64,000 nucleotides of DNA from Alistipes sp. (GTDB lineage: Bacteria > Bacteroidota > Bacteroidia > Bacteroidales > Rikenellaceae), in assembly GCA_021202985.1 (NCBI GenBank), contig JAJQCA010000041.1:1-64000 (forward strand), given 5' to 3'. A model generated the notes under the pieces. That model worked only from the letters and a program-made list of their open reading frames with translations, was not told where the DNA came from and did not search any database. How positions within the stretch are numbered: the stretch's first letter is position 1; the number at the start of each line of letters is the position of its first letter. Positions 17,445 to 26,272 of this stretch are shown here, piece after piece. The position numbers were made by a program, and so were the translations under genes.

Positions 17445-17519
17445 TGGGAGTTGACGGATTCGAACCGCCGACCCTCTGCTTGTAAGGCAGATGCTCTGAA
17501 CCAGCTGAGCTAAACTCCC
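17445..17519 (-). tRNA. tRNA-Val (TAC anticodon)
   Basis: Cloverleaf on the minus strand: acceptor GGGAGTT/AACTCCC, D-arm GCTC...GAGC, anticodon stem TCTGC/GCAGA with loop CTTACAA (anticodon TAC, normal T33), T-arm with TTCGAAT loop, discriminator A. CCA is not encoded. Confidence 0.95.
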
Positions 17520-17792
17520 GAATTGATAGAGAACCGTGCGTTTTGTCAAACGCGAGTGCAAATATAAGTGAATTTTTGCGGACTCCAAATATTTTATGGC
17601 AAAATTCCATGAAAATTGCCTGCATTAAAAAATACGGATTCCGGTTAATCAATCGTAAGCCGCTCCCCGTAATGCCATCCGCCCATCCGATATATTTCAT
17701 ATGTTTTTTGTCGTATAATGGCATCCGGGCTCTGTCCACATTCCTCAAGTGCATAATACTCCCGGCGGCTGGTTGCCGGAGAGGCCCACCAA

Positions 17793-19553
17793 TTACTCTT
17801 TCGCGGACGGGTTACTGGTCAGGTACAGCTCGTCGAGTTGTGCCTGCGCGACGGGCGAGGGAGCGTCTATCATAACGTCCCGCCCGGAGTTGTTTTTCGG
17901 GAAGGCGATGTAGTCGCGTATCGAGTCAGCCCCGCCGAAGAGGGAACAGAGCCGGTCGAATCCGAAGGCCACGCCGCCGTGGGGTGGGGCGCCGTATTTA
18001 AAGGCGTCCATCAGGAAGCCGAACTGCGCCCGGGCCTCCTCGTCGGAGAATCCGAGCACGGAAAAAAGGCGGGCCTGAAGCGCCGAGTCGTGTATCCTGA
18101 TCGACCCGCCGCCTATTTCTACACCGTTTACCACGAAATCGTAGGCGTTGGCCCGGGCCCTGGCCGGGTCGCTGTCGAGCAGGTGGGCATCCTCGGGGAG
18201 GGGCGAGGTGAACGGATGGTGCATCGCGTAGAAGCGGCCCGACTCCTCGTCCCATTCCAGCAGCGGGAAATCCACCACCCAAAGGGGACGGAACACGCTG
18301 CGGTCCCTGAGGCCGAGCCTGCCGCCCAGTTCGAGGCGCAACTCGCAAAGAGCCGAAAGGCTCCCCATCCGGCCGCCTGATATTACCAGCAGCAAATCGC
18401 CGCCCTGTGCCCCGCACCGTTCGGCCCATGCAGTGAGGGCGTCGGGGGTGTAGAACTTGTCGACGCTCGATTTTATGTTGCCCGTGTTTTCGATGCGAAC
18501 CCACACGAGGCCTTTGGCCCCTATCTGTGGGCGTTTAACGAATTCGGTCAGCTCGTCTATCTGCTTGCGGGTATATGCCGCACCGCCCGGGACGCATATC
18601 GCACCGACGTACTCCGCCGAGTCGAAAACCCCGAAACCTTTGCCCTGTGCGAGCGTGGTTATATCGTTCAGCTCCATGCCGAACCGGATGTCGGGCTTGT
18701 CCGAGCCGTAACGCTCCATTGCCTCGTGCCACGACATCCGCGGGAACGGGCCGTCGAACGTAACCCCGAGCGTCTCGGCGAAGAGGTGTTTCATCATCCC
18801 CTCGAAGGTACGGATAACGTCCTCGCGTTCGACGAAGGCCATCTCGCAGTCTATCTGGGTGAACTCCGGCTGGCGGTCGGCCCTCAGGTCCTCGTCGCGG
18901 AAGCATTTCACTATCTGGAAGTAGCGGTCGTATCCGGCCACCATCAACAGTTGTTTGAATGTTTGCGGCGACTGGGGCATGGCATAAAACTCGCCCGGGT
19001 TCATGCGCGATGGTACGATAAAATCGCGGGCCCCCTCCGGAGTTGATTTTATCAGCACAGGAGTCTCGATTTCGAGGAACCCTTCGCCGTCGAGGTACCG
19101 CCTGACGCCCTGCGCCAGTTTGTGACGCAGTATCATCGCCTCTTTCACCGGGTTACGGCGCAGGTCGAGGTACCGGTATTTCATTCGCAGTTCGTCGCCG
19201 CCGTCGCTCTGGTCCTCGATGGTGAACGGGGGAACCTCCGACGGGTTCAGCACCCGCAGCGAGGTTACGGCTATCTCGATATCACCCGTCGGTATCTTAG
19301 GGTTTTTGGATGCCCGTTCCACCACTTTGCCCTTAACCTGCAACACGTACTCCCGGCCGATATCTGCCGCCGTGCGGCGTACCTCCTCCGGCGAGTTTTC
19401 GTCTATCACGAACTGCGTGATGCCGTATCGGTCACGTATGTCCGCGAATGTCATGGCCCCGAGGTTGCGCACCTTCTGCACCCAACCGGCAAGGGTAACT
19501 TCCTGTCCGAGATTTTCTATCCTGAGTTCTCCGCAAGTATGGCTCCTGTACAT
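17793..19553 (-). CDS. aspS: Aspartyl-tRNA synthetase
   Basis: 586 residues, full-length bacterial type with an N-terminal OB-fold anticodon-binding domain, class II motif 2 ([18 protein letters not shown]), the bacterial GAD insertion domain in the middle, and motif 3 ([15 protein letters not shown]). It charges tRNA-Asp. It is divergent from tadA and its 3' end faces the tRNA-Val genes. Confidence 0.98.
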   Translation of the reverse strand: MYRSHTCGELRIENLGQEVTLAGWVQKVRNLGAMTFADIRDRYGITQFVIDENSPEEVRRTAADIGREYVLQVKGKVVERASKNPKIPTGDIEIAVTSLRVLNPSEVPPFTIEDQSDGGDELRMKYRYLDLRRNPVKEAMILRHKLAQGVRRYLDGEGFLEIETPVLIKSTPEGARDFIVPSRMNPGEFYAMPQSPQTFKQLLMVAGYDRYFQIVKCFRDEDLRADRQPEFTQIDCEMAFVEREDVIRTFEGMMKHLFAETLGVTFDGPFPRMSWHEAMERYGSDKPDIRFGMELNDITTLAQGKGFGVFDSAEYVGAICVPGGAAYTRKQIDELTEFVKRPQIGAKGLVWVRIENTGNIKSSVDKFYTPDALTAWAERCGAQGGDLLLVISGGRMGSLSALCELRLELGGRLGLRDRSVFRPLWVVDFPLLEWDEESGRFYAMHHPFTSPLPEDAHLLDSDPARARANAYDFVVNGVEIGGGSIRIHDSALQARLFSVLGFSDEEARAQFGFLMDAFKYGAPPHGGVAFGFDRLCSLFGGADSIRDYIAFPKNNSGRDVMIDAPSPVAQAQLDELYLTSNPSAKE

Positions 19554-19739
19554 AAATTATATCTATTTTCGTATTTTTGCGATTGTCCGCCCTAAGGCGG
19601 TTCAAAGGTAACCATTTACCGTGAGTTTCGTACAGGCCCTGTGGTGAAAAAAGCAGTGTGCCTTTTTGGGACGGAAGGTGCTGTACCGGGGCCGTACGCC
19701 GGATGAAAGGGCACTGCCCCTTGATTAAATAGCCGGAAA

Positions 19740-20189
19740 ATGCAGGAAGACGAAAAATATATGCGCATGGCGCTCGACGAAGCCCGGGAGGCGCTCGCAC
19801 GTAAAGAGGTGCCGATCGGTGCGGTGGTCGTGTCGGGCGGGAGGGTGATCGGACGCGGCCATAACCTCGTGGAAACCCTTTGCGACGCAACCGCCCATGC
19901 CGAAATGCAGGCCATCACCTCCGCATCGGAGAGTCTCGGAGGCAAGTATCTGAATGACTGTACACTCTATGTGACCGTGGAACCTTGCGTGATGTGCGCC
20001 GGAGCTTCGGCATGGAGCCAGGTGGGGCGTATCGTTTACGGTGCGGCGGACCCGAAACGGGGATATTCCACCGTGGGCGGGCAGATATTACATCCCCGCA
20101 CCGGGGTCACGGGCGGGGTACTCGGGGAGGAATGCTCGGAACTGGTCGCAGCTTTTTTCGGGAAATTGCGCAGGCGATTTGGCACTTAA
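19740..20189 (+). CDS. tadA: tRNA-specific adenosine deaminase
   Basis: 149 residues. The zinc cytidine-deaminase fold is clear: HAEMQAI and PCVMCAGA with the catalytic Glu and zinc Cys residues, and the TadA-like GAADPKRG segment. It makes inosine at the wobble position of tRNA-Arg(ACG). A TATTTTTG promoter-like element lies at 19572-19579. Confidence 0.95.
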   Translation: MQEDEKYMRMALDEAREALARKEVPIGAVVVSGGRVIGRGHNLVETLCDATAHAEMQAITSASESLGGKYLNDCTLYVTVEPCVMCAGASAWSQVGRIVYGAADPKRGYSTVGGQILHPRTGVTGGVLGEECSELVAAFFGKLRRRFGT

Positions 20190-20209
20190 CCCCAAATAAT
20201 ATATATTTG
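20178..20209 (+). promoter_or_regulatory. Promoter of the TPR-protein gene
   Basis: TTTG (20178-20181), 20 nt, TATATTTG (20202-20209): a match to the Bacteroidota consensus. It overlaps the end of tadA and implies a 5' UTR of about 125 nt. Confidence 0.75.
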
Positions 20210-20339
20210 CCAACGTCCGGAAATCCACACGGGGCATACTTCCAAATCCGTTTTTGCGTTATTCAGGTAAAAGGTGTTCCCGGACGGGGAAATGAGGCAG
20301 CAAACCTATGAAATAAAAGAATAACAATAAATTAAAATT

Positions 20340-21314
20340 ATGAACCGGATTAAAAAATCTCTTGCGGCCCTGGCCGTGGTTATTATGGGTACCGGTGCCG
20401 CCGCGGCGCAGGACCTGAACGACGTTATCGACAAATATAACGCCGCAGCCGAAATCTATTCGGCAAGAAATTACGTAGATGCCATCACTGCCCTCAATGA
20501 AGTGGTTGCGGTCGGCCTCGAGGTAGGCGGGGACGCCGCCGAGATAGTCGCCAACGCGCAGAAACTTATCCCGGGTGCTTATTACCGCGTGGGCGGTGCG
20601 TACCTCCAGCAGAAAGATTACGATACGGCTATCGAGCATTTCAATAAAGCCGCGGAGTTGGGTGAATTATACGGCGATATCAACACGGCGCGTAACGCTT
20701 CGGGCTGGATTGCCAAAGCCTACACCGCCATGGGCGCCGACGCGTTCAACGATAAGGACTACGCCAAAGCGGCAGAGATATTCCAGAAGGGCTACGAAGC
20801 CAACCCGAGCGACGCGGAACTGGCGCTGAACCTTGCCAAGAGCTACGCCGAAATGGGTGAGAACGACCCGGAAGCTGCCCGTAAGGGTTACGAGGTATAC
20901 ACTAGCATCCTCGGCCAGACCCACAGTAAATACGACGAGGCAAAAGCCCAGGCTAAAGAAGAGTATTCTTATTATATCCTTCGCGACGCCAGCGCCGCTA
21001 ATGCCGCCAACGATACGCAGGGCGCTTACGATATCCTCGACTCATATCTGGAAGCCGACCCGGAGAACCCGCAGGTAAACCTTATGTATATCCAGATTGC
21101 CACCAATAAACAGCAGTGGGACAAGGTGATCGAAAAAGGTGAGGCCGCTGCCGAAGCCCAGACCGACGAAGAGCTGAAGAGCGAGGCGTACTTCCTGCTC
21201 GGCGCCGCCTACCAGAACAAGGAAAACAAGGCCAAGGCCATCGAAAGTTACCGCAAGGTAACCGCCGGCGGCAAAGTCGCCACCGCGCGCCAGCAGATTA
21301 ACGCCCTCCAGTAA
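20340..21314 (+). CDS. Secreted tetratricopeptide-repeat protein
   Basis: 324 residues with a signal peptide (cleavage near AAAAQ). Multiple TPR motifs follow (for example around YYRVGGAYLQQKDYDTAIEHFNKAAELG and EIFQKGYEANPSDAELALNLAKSYAEMG, and the last near EAYFLLGAAYQNKENKAKAIESYRKV). It is probably a periplasmic scaffold for protein interaction; the partner is unknown. Single-gene unit with its own promoter and terminator. Confidence 0.88.
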   Translation: MNRIKKSLAALAVVIMGTGAAAAQDLNDVIDKYNAAAEIYSARNYVDAITALNEVVAVGLEVGGDAAEIVANAQKLIPGAYYRVGGAYLQQKDYDTAIEHFNKAAELGELYGDINTARNASGWIAKAYTAMGADAFNDKDYAKAAEIFQKGYEANPSDAELALNLAKSYAEMGENDPEAARKGYEVYTSILGQTHSKYDEAKAQAKEEYSYYILRDASAANAANDTQGAYDILDSYLEADPENPQVNLMYIQIATNKQQWDKVIEKGEAAAEAQTDEELKSEAYFLLGAAYQNKENKAKAIESYRKVTAGGKVATARQQINALQ

Positions 21315-21336
21315 GCCGCGGTTAATTACAATATAC

Positions 21337-21370
21337 AAATCGGCCCTGCTTTGCGGGGCCGATTTTATTT
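21337..21370 (+). terminator. Terminator of the TPR-protein gene
   Basis: AAATCGGCCC / GGGGCCGATTT arms followed by a T-rich tail. Confidence 0.88.
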
Positions 21371-21400
21371 TACTGGGTGTATAATCCTAAGATTGTACAT

Positions 21401-21445
21401 TAAAGGCGGATTCTTCGCTATGGTCGGAAGGACAGGATGATTATA
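21401..21445. repeat. Degenerate copy of dispersed intergenic repeat
   Basis: GGCGGATTCTTCGCTATGGTCGG resembles the fragments at 13997-14140. Confidence 0.45.
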
Positions 21446-21605
21446 TATAATAAAATTATGTCGTCCTGAATAGCCGCAGTGGACGAGGGAGCTACCTTTT
21501 ATTTTTCCAGTGGTAAATGGTTACCCCTTATGGGGATATACTTACATTGCAGCTTCATAGTCCCGGCAGGCCGGCTAATCCCGGCGATTTAGTACCTTTG
21601 CGGCG

Positions 21606-23552
21606 ATGCGACAGATTGAATTGCTTATACCCGCCCGTGACGGGGAATCCGGCAGGGCCGCCGTCGACCACGGTGCCGACGCCGTATATATCGGCGGCCC
21701 GGCGTTCGGGGCGAGGGCCGCCGCGGGCAACAGCATCGAAACAATCGCGGGCCTGGTCGAATACGGCCACCGGTACAGGGTAAAGGTATATGCCGCGTTA
21801 AACACCCTCGTCTACGAGGAAGAATTGGCACGGGCGGAGCAGATGGCACGTGAGCTTCTTGCGGCAGGGGTGGACGCCCTTATAATACAGGACCCGGCAT
21901 ACCTTATGATGGGGTTGGAAGGCGCGGTATTCCATGCTTCCACCCAGATGTGCAATACCGGGGCGGATAGAGTCGTTTTCTTCGGACGCAGCGGATTCTC
22001 ACGGGTTATTCTGGAAAGGGGATTGACGCTGGAGGAAATATGCGACATCAGCGCCCGGTGCGGTGTCGAGACTGAATGCTTCGTCCACGGAGCGATTTGC
22101 GTAGGCCATAGCGGACGGTGTTACATGAGCCGGAGCATGGGCCCGCGAAGCGGTAACCGGGGGGAATGCAGCCAGCCGTGCCGGCTGGCATACGACCTGG
22201 AGGACGGGCAGGGGAACGTCATACTGCGGGGCAAGCACCTGTTGTCGGTTCGGGACCTGAACCTATCGGCCTACATTGGCCGGATGATAGACGCCGGGGT
22301 AACATCGTTCAAGGTGGAGGGCCGGCTTAAGGAAACCGAATATGTAAAGAATGTAACGGCTTACTACCGAAACGTGCTCGACGCGGAGATAGCCCGGCGA
22401 CCGGGCGTTCGCAAGAGTTCCGACGGGGATGTGCGGTACGGCTTCACGCCCGACCCGGCAAAGACGTTCTCACGGGGATTCACCACGTGGACCGCCGGCG
22501 GGATGCGGCCCGGTGTGGCCTCTTTCGACACGCCGAAGGCACTCGGGGAGCCGATAGGGCGGGTAGCCGGGGTGGGAGACGGATATTTTACGCTCGACCG
22601 TCGGGACGCGGGCGGATCTTCGCGGGTCGCCGGTGAGGTTGCTCAAATAGTCGGGCCCGCCGATTCGGGGGGTATTTTATCGGCCGGCGGAGAGGCTTCC
22701 GGGAGGAAAACGATTGTGGCGGGGGACGGTCTATGCTTCCTCGCGGGCGGGCGTTTGACAGGTACCAATATCAATAAGGTGGACGGGAATAGGGTTTATC
22801 CCAACCGGACGGACGGTATCGTACCGGGCGCTGAGGTTTTCCGTAATCATGACCACAGTTTTCTGCAGATGGTCCAACGGAGCGCGGCGAGCAGGACCGT
22901 CGCCGTACGGGTGGAGTGCCGGGCCGACGGAGCCGGTTTGTCGGTTACCGCCGACGACGGATGCGGCAACCGGGCCGTGGCATCGCTTGCGGCCCGCAAC
23001 GGCACTGCCGGCAACCGTGAAAGGATGGCGGCTGTAATAGAGTCCCAAATCCGTAAAACGGGGGGCACGATCTACCGCATCGAGGGTTTTACGCTCGTGA
23101 CCGGTGACAACGGGGAGATACCATTCCTGGCGGCCGGTGAACTGAACGCCCTGCGGCGCAGGCTCTTCGACGAACTCACGGCACGACGGCTCGAGGCGTT
23201 CGGGAAGGAAAGACAGGCGGCGGTTGTTTCCGCCGCTGCCGCCCGTGACGATACATACCCGTATATGGACAGCCACCTGGGGGGAGAGGAGAACGTTACC
23301 AATTCGCTGGCCCGCCGGTTTTGGGTGATGCACGGTGTGACCGGGTTCGAGCCGGCCAACGATCTGCGCCGCTCGCTGGACGGGTTAGCCGTTATGACAA
23401 CACCCTACTGCCTGCGCCGGGAAATAGGTATTTGCCTTAAAGATAATCCCGGTGACAAATCCCGTGAACTCTTCCTGCGCCGGGGGAACTTCCGGTACCG
23501 GCTGGATTTCGATTGCGCCGGCTGCAGGATGAGGGTTGTAAAGGTTGAGTGA
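21606..23552 (+). CDS. U32-family peptidase-like protein (RlhA/YhbU type)
   Basis: 648 residues, the size of the long U32 proteins with a C-terminal DUF3656 collagenase-like part. The N-terminal IELLIPARDG, GADAVYIGGPAFGAR, HASTQMCNTGA and the Cys-rich HGAICVGHSGRCYMSR...GECSQPCR motifs are diagnostic. Some relatives hydroxylate 23S rRNA C2501; a true protease role is doubtful. A TACCTTTG promoter element ends at 21600, so the message would be almost leaderless. Confidence 0.92.
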   Translation: MRQIELLIPARDGESGRAAVDHGADAVYIGGPAFGARAAAGNSIETIAGLVEYGHRYRVKVYAALNTLVYEEELARAEQMARELLAAGVDALIIQDPAYLMMGLEGAVFHASTQMCNTGADRVVFFGRSGFSRVILERGLTLEEICDISARCGVETECFVHGAICVGHSGRCYMSRSMGPRSGNRGECSQPCRLAYDLEDGQGNVILRGKHLLSVRDLNLSAYIGRMIDAGVTSFKVEGRLKETEYVKNVTAYYRNVLDAEIARRPGVRKSSDGDVRYGFTPDPAKTFSRGFTTWTAGGMRPGVASFDTPKALGEPIGRVAGVGDGYFTLDRRDAGGSSRVAGEVAQIVGPADSGGILSAGGEASGRKTIVAGDGLCFLAGGRLTGTNINKVDGNRVYPNRTDGIVPGAEVFRNHDHSFLQMVQRSAASRTVAVRVECRADGAGLSVTADDGCGNRAVASLAARNGTAGNRERMAAVIESQIRKTGGTIYRIEGFTLVTGDNGEIPFLAAGELNALRRRLFDELTARRLEAFGKERQAAVVSAAAARDDTYPYMDSHLGGEENVTNSLARRFWVMHGVTGFEPANDLRRSLDGLAVMTTPYCLRREIGICLKDNPGDKSRELFLRRGNFRYRLDFDCAGCRMRVVKVE

Positions 23553-23615
23553 TTTAATATAATCCGGGAAGCGCTTTGCGCCTATCCGTAAGCGAAAGAA
23601 ATAAAATGAATAATC

Positions 23616-24560
23616 ATGGATAACCCTGTTCTGCTTACACCCCGTAATTGGGAAGATTACGAGCTTATAGACAGCGGCGGTTTCGAGAAGCTCGAACGGT
23701 TCGGCGGTGTGGTGACGGTACGGCCGGAGCCGCAGGCTCTTTGGCGCAAGGCTTTGCCGGAAGAGGAATGGGACAGGACGGCGAACGCCGTTTTCCGGCG
23801 GGGCGCTGCGGAAGGCGCGCCATCCGGTAAGCGTGCCCAGACCGACGAAAGGGGTACGTGGGACTTGCGTCCGGGAGTACCCGGGCAATGGAGAATTGAT
23901 TACGCCTACAAAGATATGTCGCTGCGGATGCGGCTCGGTTTTACCGCCTTCAAACATGTGGGTCTGTTTCCCGAGCAGGCCGAAAACTGGGATTTTATCT
24001 ATGATTCCATCGACCGGATAAGAAGCGGGGCCGACGGGAGGCCGGCCGTGCTCAACCTGTTCGCCTATACAGGCGGAGCGACGCTGGCCGCGGCATCGGC
24101 CGGTGCGGCCGTAACCCATGTCGATTCGGTGAAACAGGTGGTAGGCTGGGCGAGGGAGAACGCCACCGGGTCGGGACTGGACCAGATCAGGTGGATTGTA
24201 GACGATGCGGCAAAGTTCGTGGCCCGCGAGGTGCGGCGCGGTAATCGGTATCGCGGCATAATCCTCGACCCGCCGGCTTACGGCCGGGGTCCGGACGGCG
24301 AAAAATGGGTTCTTGAACAACACCTGCCCGCACTGCTCGACGATTGTGCCCGGCTGTTGGAACCGTCCGGTTCGTTCCTTATCCTTAACCTTTACTCTAT
24401 GGGGTTGTCGTCGTTGCTGGCCCGTAGTACCGTAAAAGACATCTTCCGGCCTGGGCAATTCGCTCCGTCTGAGGAAAAGTACGGGGAGCTGTATTTCAGC
24501 GACCGTGCCGGCAGGCAACTTCCGTTAGGGGTCTTTTACCGGGCTTTTTTCGGACGATAG
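23616..24560 (+). CDS. Class I SAM-dependent rRNA methyltransferase (RlmI-like)
   Basis: 314 residues. The Rossmann core has the SAM-binding VLNLFAYTGGATLAAA loop, AVTHVDSVKQVV and the catalytic-region motif ILDPPAYGRGPDG. It matches the 23S rRNA m5C methyltransferase group (PF10672) by motifs; the target base is not known. It is 63 bases after the U32 gene and probably co-transcribed, which fits rRNA modification. Confidence 0.88.
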   Translation: MDNPVLLTPRNWEDYELIDSGGFEKLERFGGVVTVRPEPQALWRKALPEEEWDRTANAVFRRGAAEGAPSGKRAQTDERGTWDLRPGVPGQWRIDYAYKDMSLRMRLGFTAFKHVGLFPEQAENWDFIYDSIDRIRSGADGRPAVLNLFAYTGGATLAAASAGAAVTHVDSVKQVVGWARENATGSGLDQIRWIVDDAAKFVAREVRRGNRYRGIILDPPAYGRGPDGEKWVLEQHLPALLDDCARLLEPSGSFLILNLYSMGLSSLLARSTVKDIFRPGQFAPSEEKYGELYFSDRAGRQLPLGVFYRAFFGR

Positions 24561-24723
24561 TAATTTTGGGGCAGGATTATAGGCGTGTAAATGTTGTGAT
24601 CTCCGGTTAAATATGACCCAATTATGGTTCGGCAGGAATTTGGCGTTATAAATTTATTTTATAATATTTGCAGTATGTTATAGGAACTACCCTTATTGTT
24701 AAACCCGGACATTCCCGAATTAT

Positions 24724-25623
24724 ATGACCATAGTACAAATCGAATACCTTCTGGCGGTGGCCAACTGCGGCAGCTTCTCGCAGGCTTCGGAACGCTGTTT
24801 CGTGACGCAGCCGTCGCTCAGCATGCAGATTAAGAATCTCGAGGAGGAGCTCGGGGTCATACTTTTAGACCGCTCGAAGAAACCGGTAATCCCCACCGAG
24901 GCCGGAACGGTGGTTATCGAAAGCGCGCGCGAAGCCCTGAAGGCTTACAACTATATAAAAGAGTCGGTGAACGAACTGAAGGGAGAGGTATCGGGAACGC
25001 TTCGCCTCGGGGTCATTCCCTCCATCGCACCTTACCTGCTGCACCGTTTTATATCGGGATTTGTCAGGAAATATCCCAAGGTGGAACTGGAAATCAGGGA
25101 GATGAAAACGGCCGACATTATCACCAACCTCAGTCGTGACTCACTCGACGCAGCGATACTCGCCGGCGGGATGTGCCCGGACAACATAATCGAGGAGGAC
25201 CTGTTCAACGACCGCTTTTTTGCGTACGTAGCGCCTTCCAATCCGCTGTTCGAGCGGAGTAACATCCGTATCGAGGATATAGATATGAAGGAGTTGCTGT
25301 TGCTCAGCGACGGGCACTGCCTGAGGGACCAGATACTGGAGCTCTGCCAGTCGCGCCGGGCGGTTAGGCCGTCGTGTAACTTCGAGAGCGGTTCTCTCGA
25401 CACCCTGATGCGTATCGTGGATTGTACGAGCGGCATTACCATAATCCCGGAAATGGCGGTCGAGTTTATTCCGCGCGACCGGAAGAACCAGTTGAAAACA
25501 CTTGCCAAAGGTGCCGCCTCCCGCAAAATATCCATAGCCGTGCGCCGTACCTATGTGAAACGTACTCTTATCGAGGCCCTTAAAGAGTCGGTTATAGAAG
25601 CCGCACCTTTGCAGGTAAATTAA
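24724..25623 (+). CDS. oxyR: Hydrogen-peroxide-responsive LysR regulator
   Basis: 299 residues: N-terminal winged helix (QIEYLLAVANCGSFSQASERCFVTQPSLS) and a LysR substrate-type domain. The redox pair of OxyR is present at exactly Cys199 and Cys208 (DGHCLRDQILELC), which separates it from ordinary LysR proteins. Peroxide would form the disulfide and activate target genes such as catalase or ahpCF, none of which are in the window. Monocistronic. Confidence 0.93.
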   Translation: MTIVQIEYLLAVANCGSFSQASERCFVTQPSLSMQIKNLEEELGVILLDRSKKPVIPTEAGTVVIESAREALKAYNYIKESVNELKGEVSGTLRLGVIPSIAPYLLHRFISGFVRKYPKVELEIREMKTADIITNLSRDSLDAAILAGGMCPDNIIEEDLFNDRFFAYVAPSNPLFERSNIRIEDIDMKELLLLSDGHCLRDQILELCQSRRAVRPSCNFESGSLDTLMRIVDCTSGITIIPEMAVEFIPRDRKNQLKTLAKGAASRKISIAVRRTYVKRTLIEALKESVIEAAPLQVN

Positions 25624-25877
25624 TGCCGGCCCGGGCTTGCCTACCGGACTGGGACTGACGAGCTGACGGCGGACCCGCGGGCGGTGTCGGGCTATGCGGA
25701 ACGGAGAAAATAATACTTCACGGTACACGTTTTGGATAAGGGATACGTTTTATGGTAAGCGGTTCTTATCTTTTGGGTCGCTTTGGGCTGATTCCCGGAA
25801 AAAAACAGTAATTTTGCGAACTTGTATGATAAGTAATTCGCAGGTGGCCGGAGGGGGTACCTGCCCTATGATTTAGT

Positions 25878-26228
25878 ATGACGGAACTGGTGAAAACAAT
25901 CGCCGAGGCGATAGACGATAAGAAAGGAAAAAATATAGTTATACTCGACCTGTCGGATGTCGACGGGGCGATAACTTCGGCGTTCGTAATATGCAATGCC
26001 GATTCGACGACTCAGGTGTCGGCCATTGCCGACGGGGTGGCCGAGAAGGTCCGCGAGGAGTTGGGCGAAAAGCCGTGGCGCATAGAGGGCACGACCAACA
26101 GCGTCTGGGTCGCGATGGATTATGTAGACGTGGTAGTCCACATATTCCAGACCGAACTGAGGGAATTTTACAACATCGAAGAGCTATGGGCCGACGTACC
26201 GAGCCAGCATTTCGGAACGCAGGACTGA
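25878..26228 (+). CDS. rsfS: Ribosomal silencing factor
   Basis: 116 residues, complete RsfS/Iojap domain (DLSDVDGAITSAFVICNADSTTQVSAIAD, then WVAMDYVDVVVHIFQTELREFYNIEELW). It binds L14 of the large subunit and blocks subunit joining during starvation. It heads the rsfS-ftsH-cdsA-psd run typical of Bacteroidota. Confidence 0.97.
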   Translation: MTELVKTIAEAIDDKKGKNIVILDLSDVDGAITSAFVICNADSTTQVSAIADGVAEKVREELGEKPWRIEGTTNSVWVAMDYVDVVVHIFQTELREFYNIEELWADVPSQHFGTQD

Positions 26229-26272
26229 CGGCCGGGAGGTGACGACACCCCGATAAAATTACAAGAAACTTT

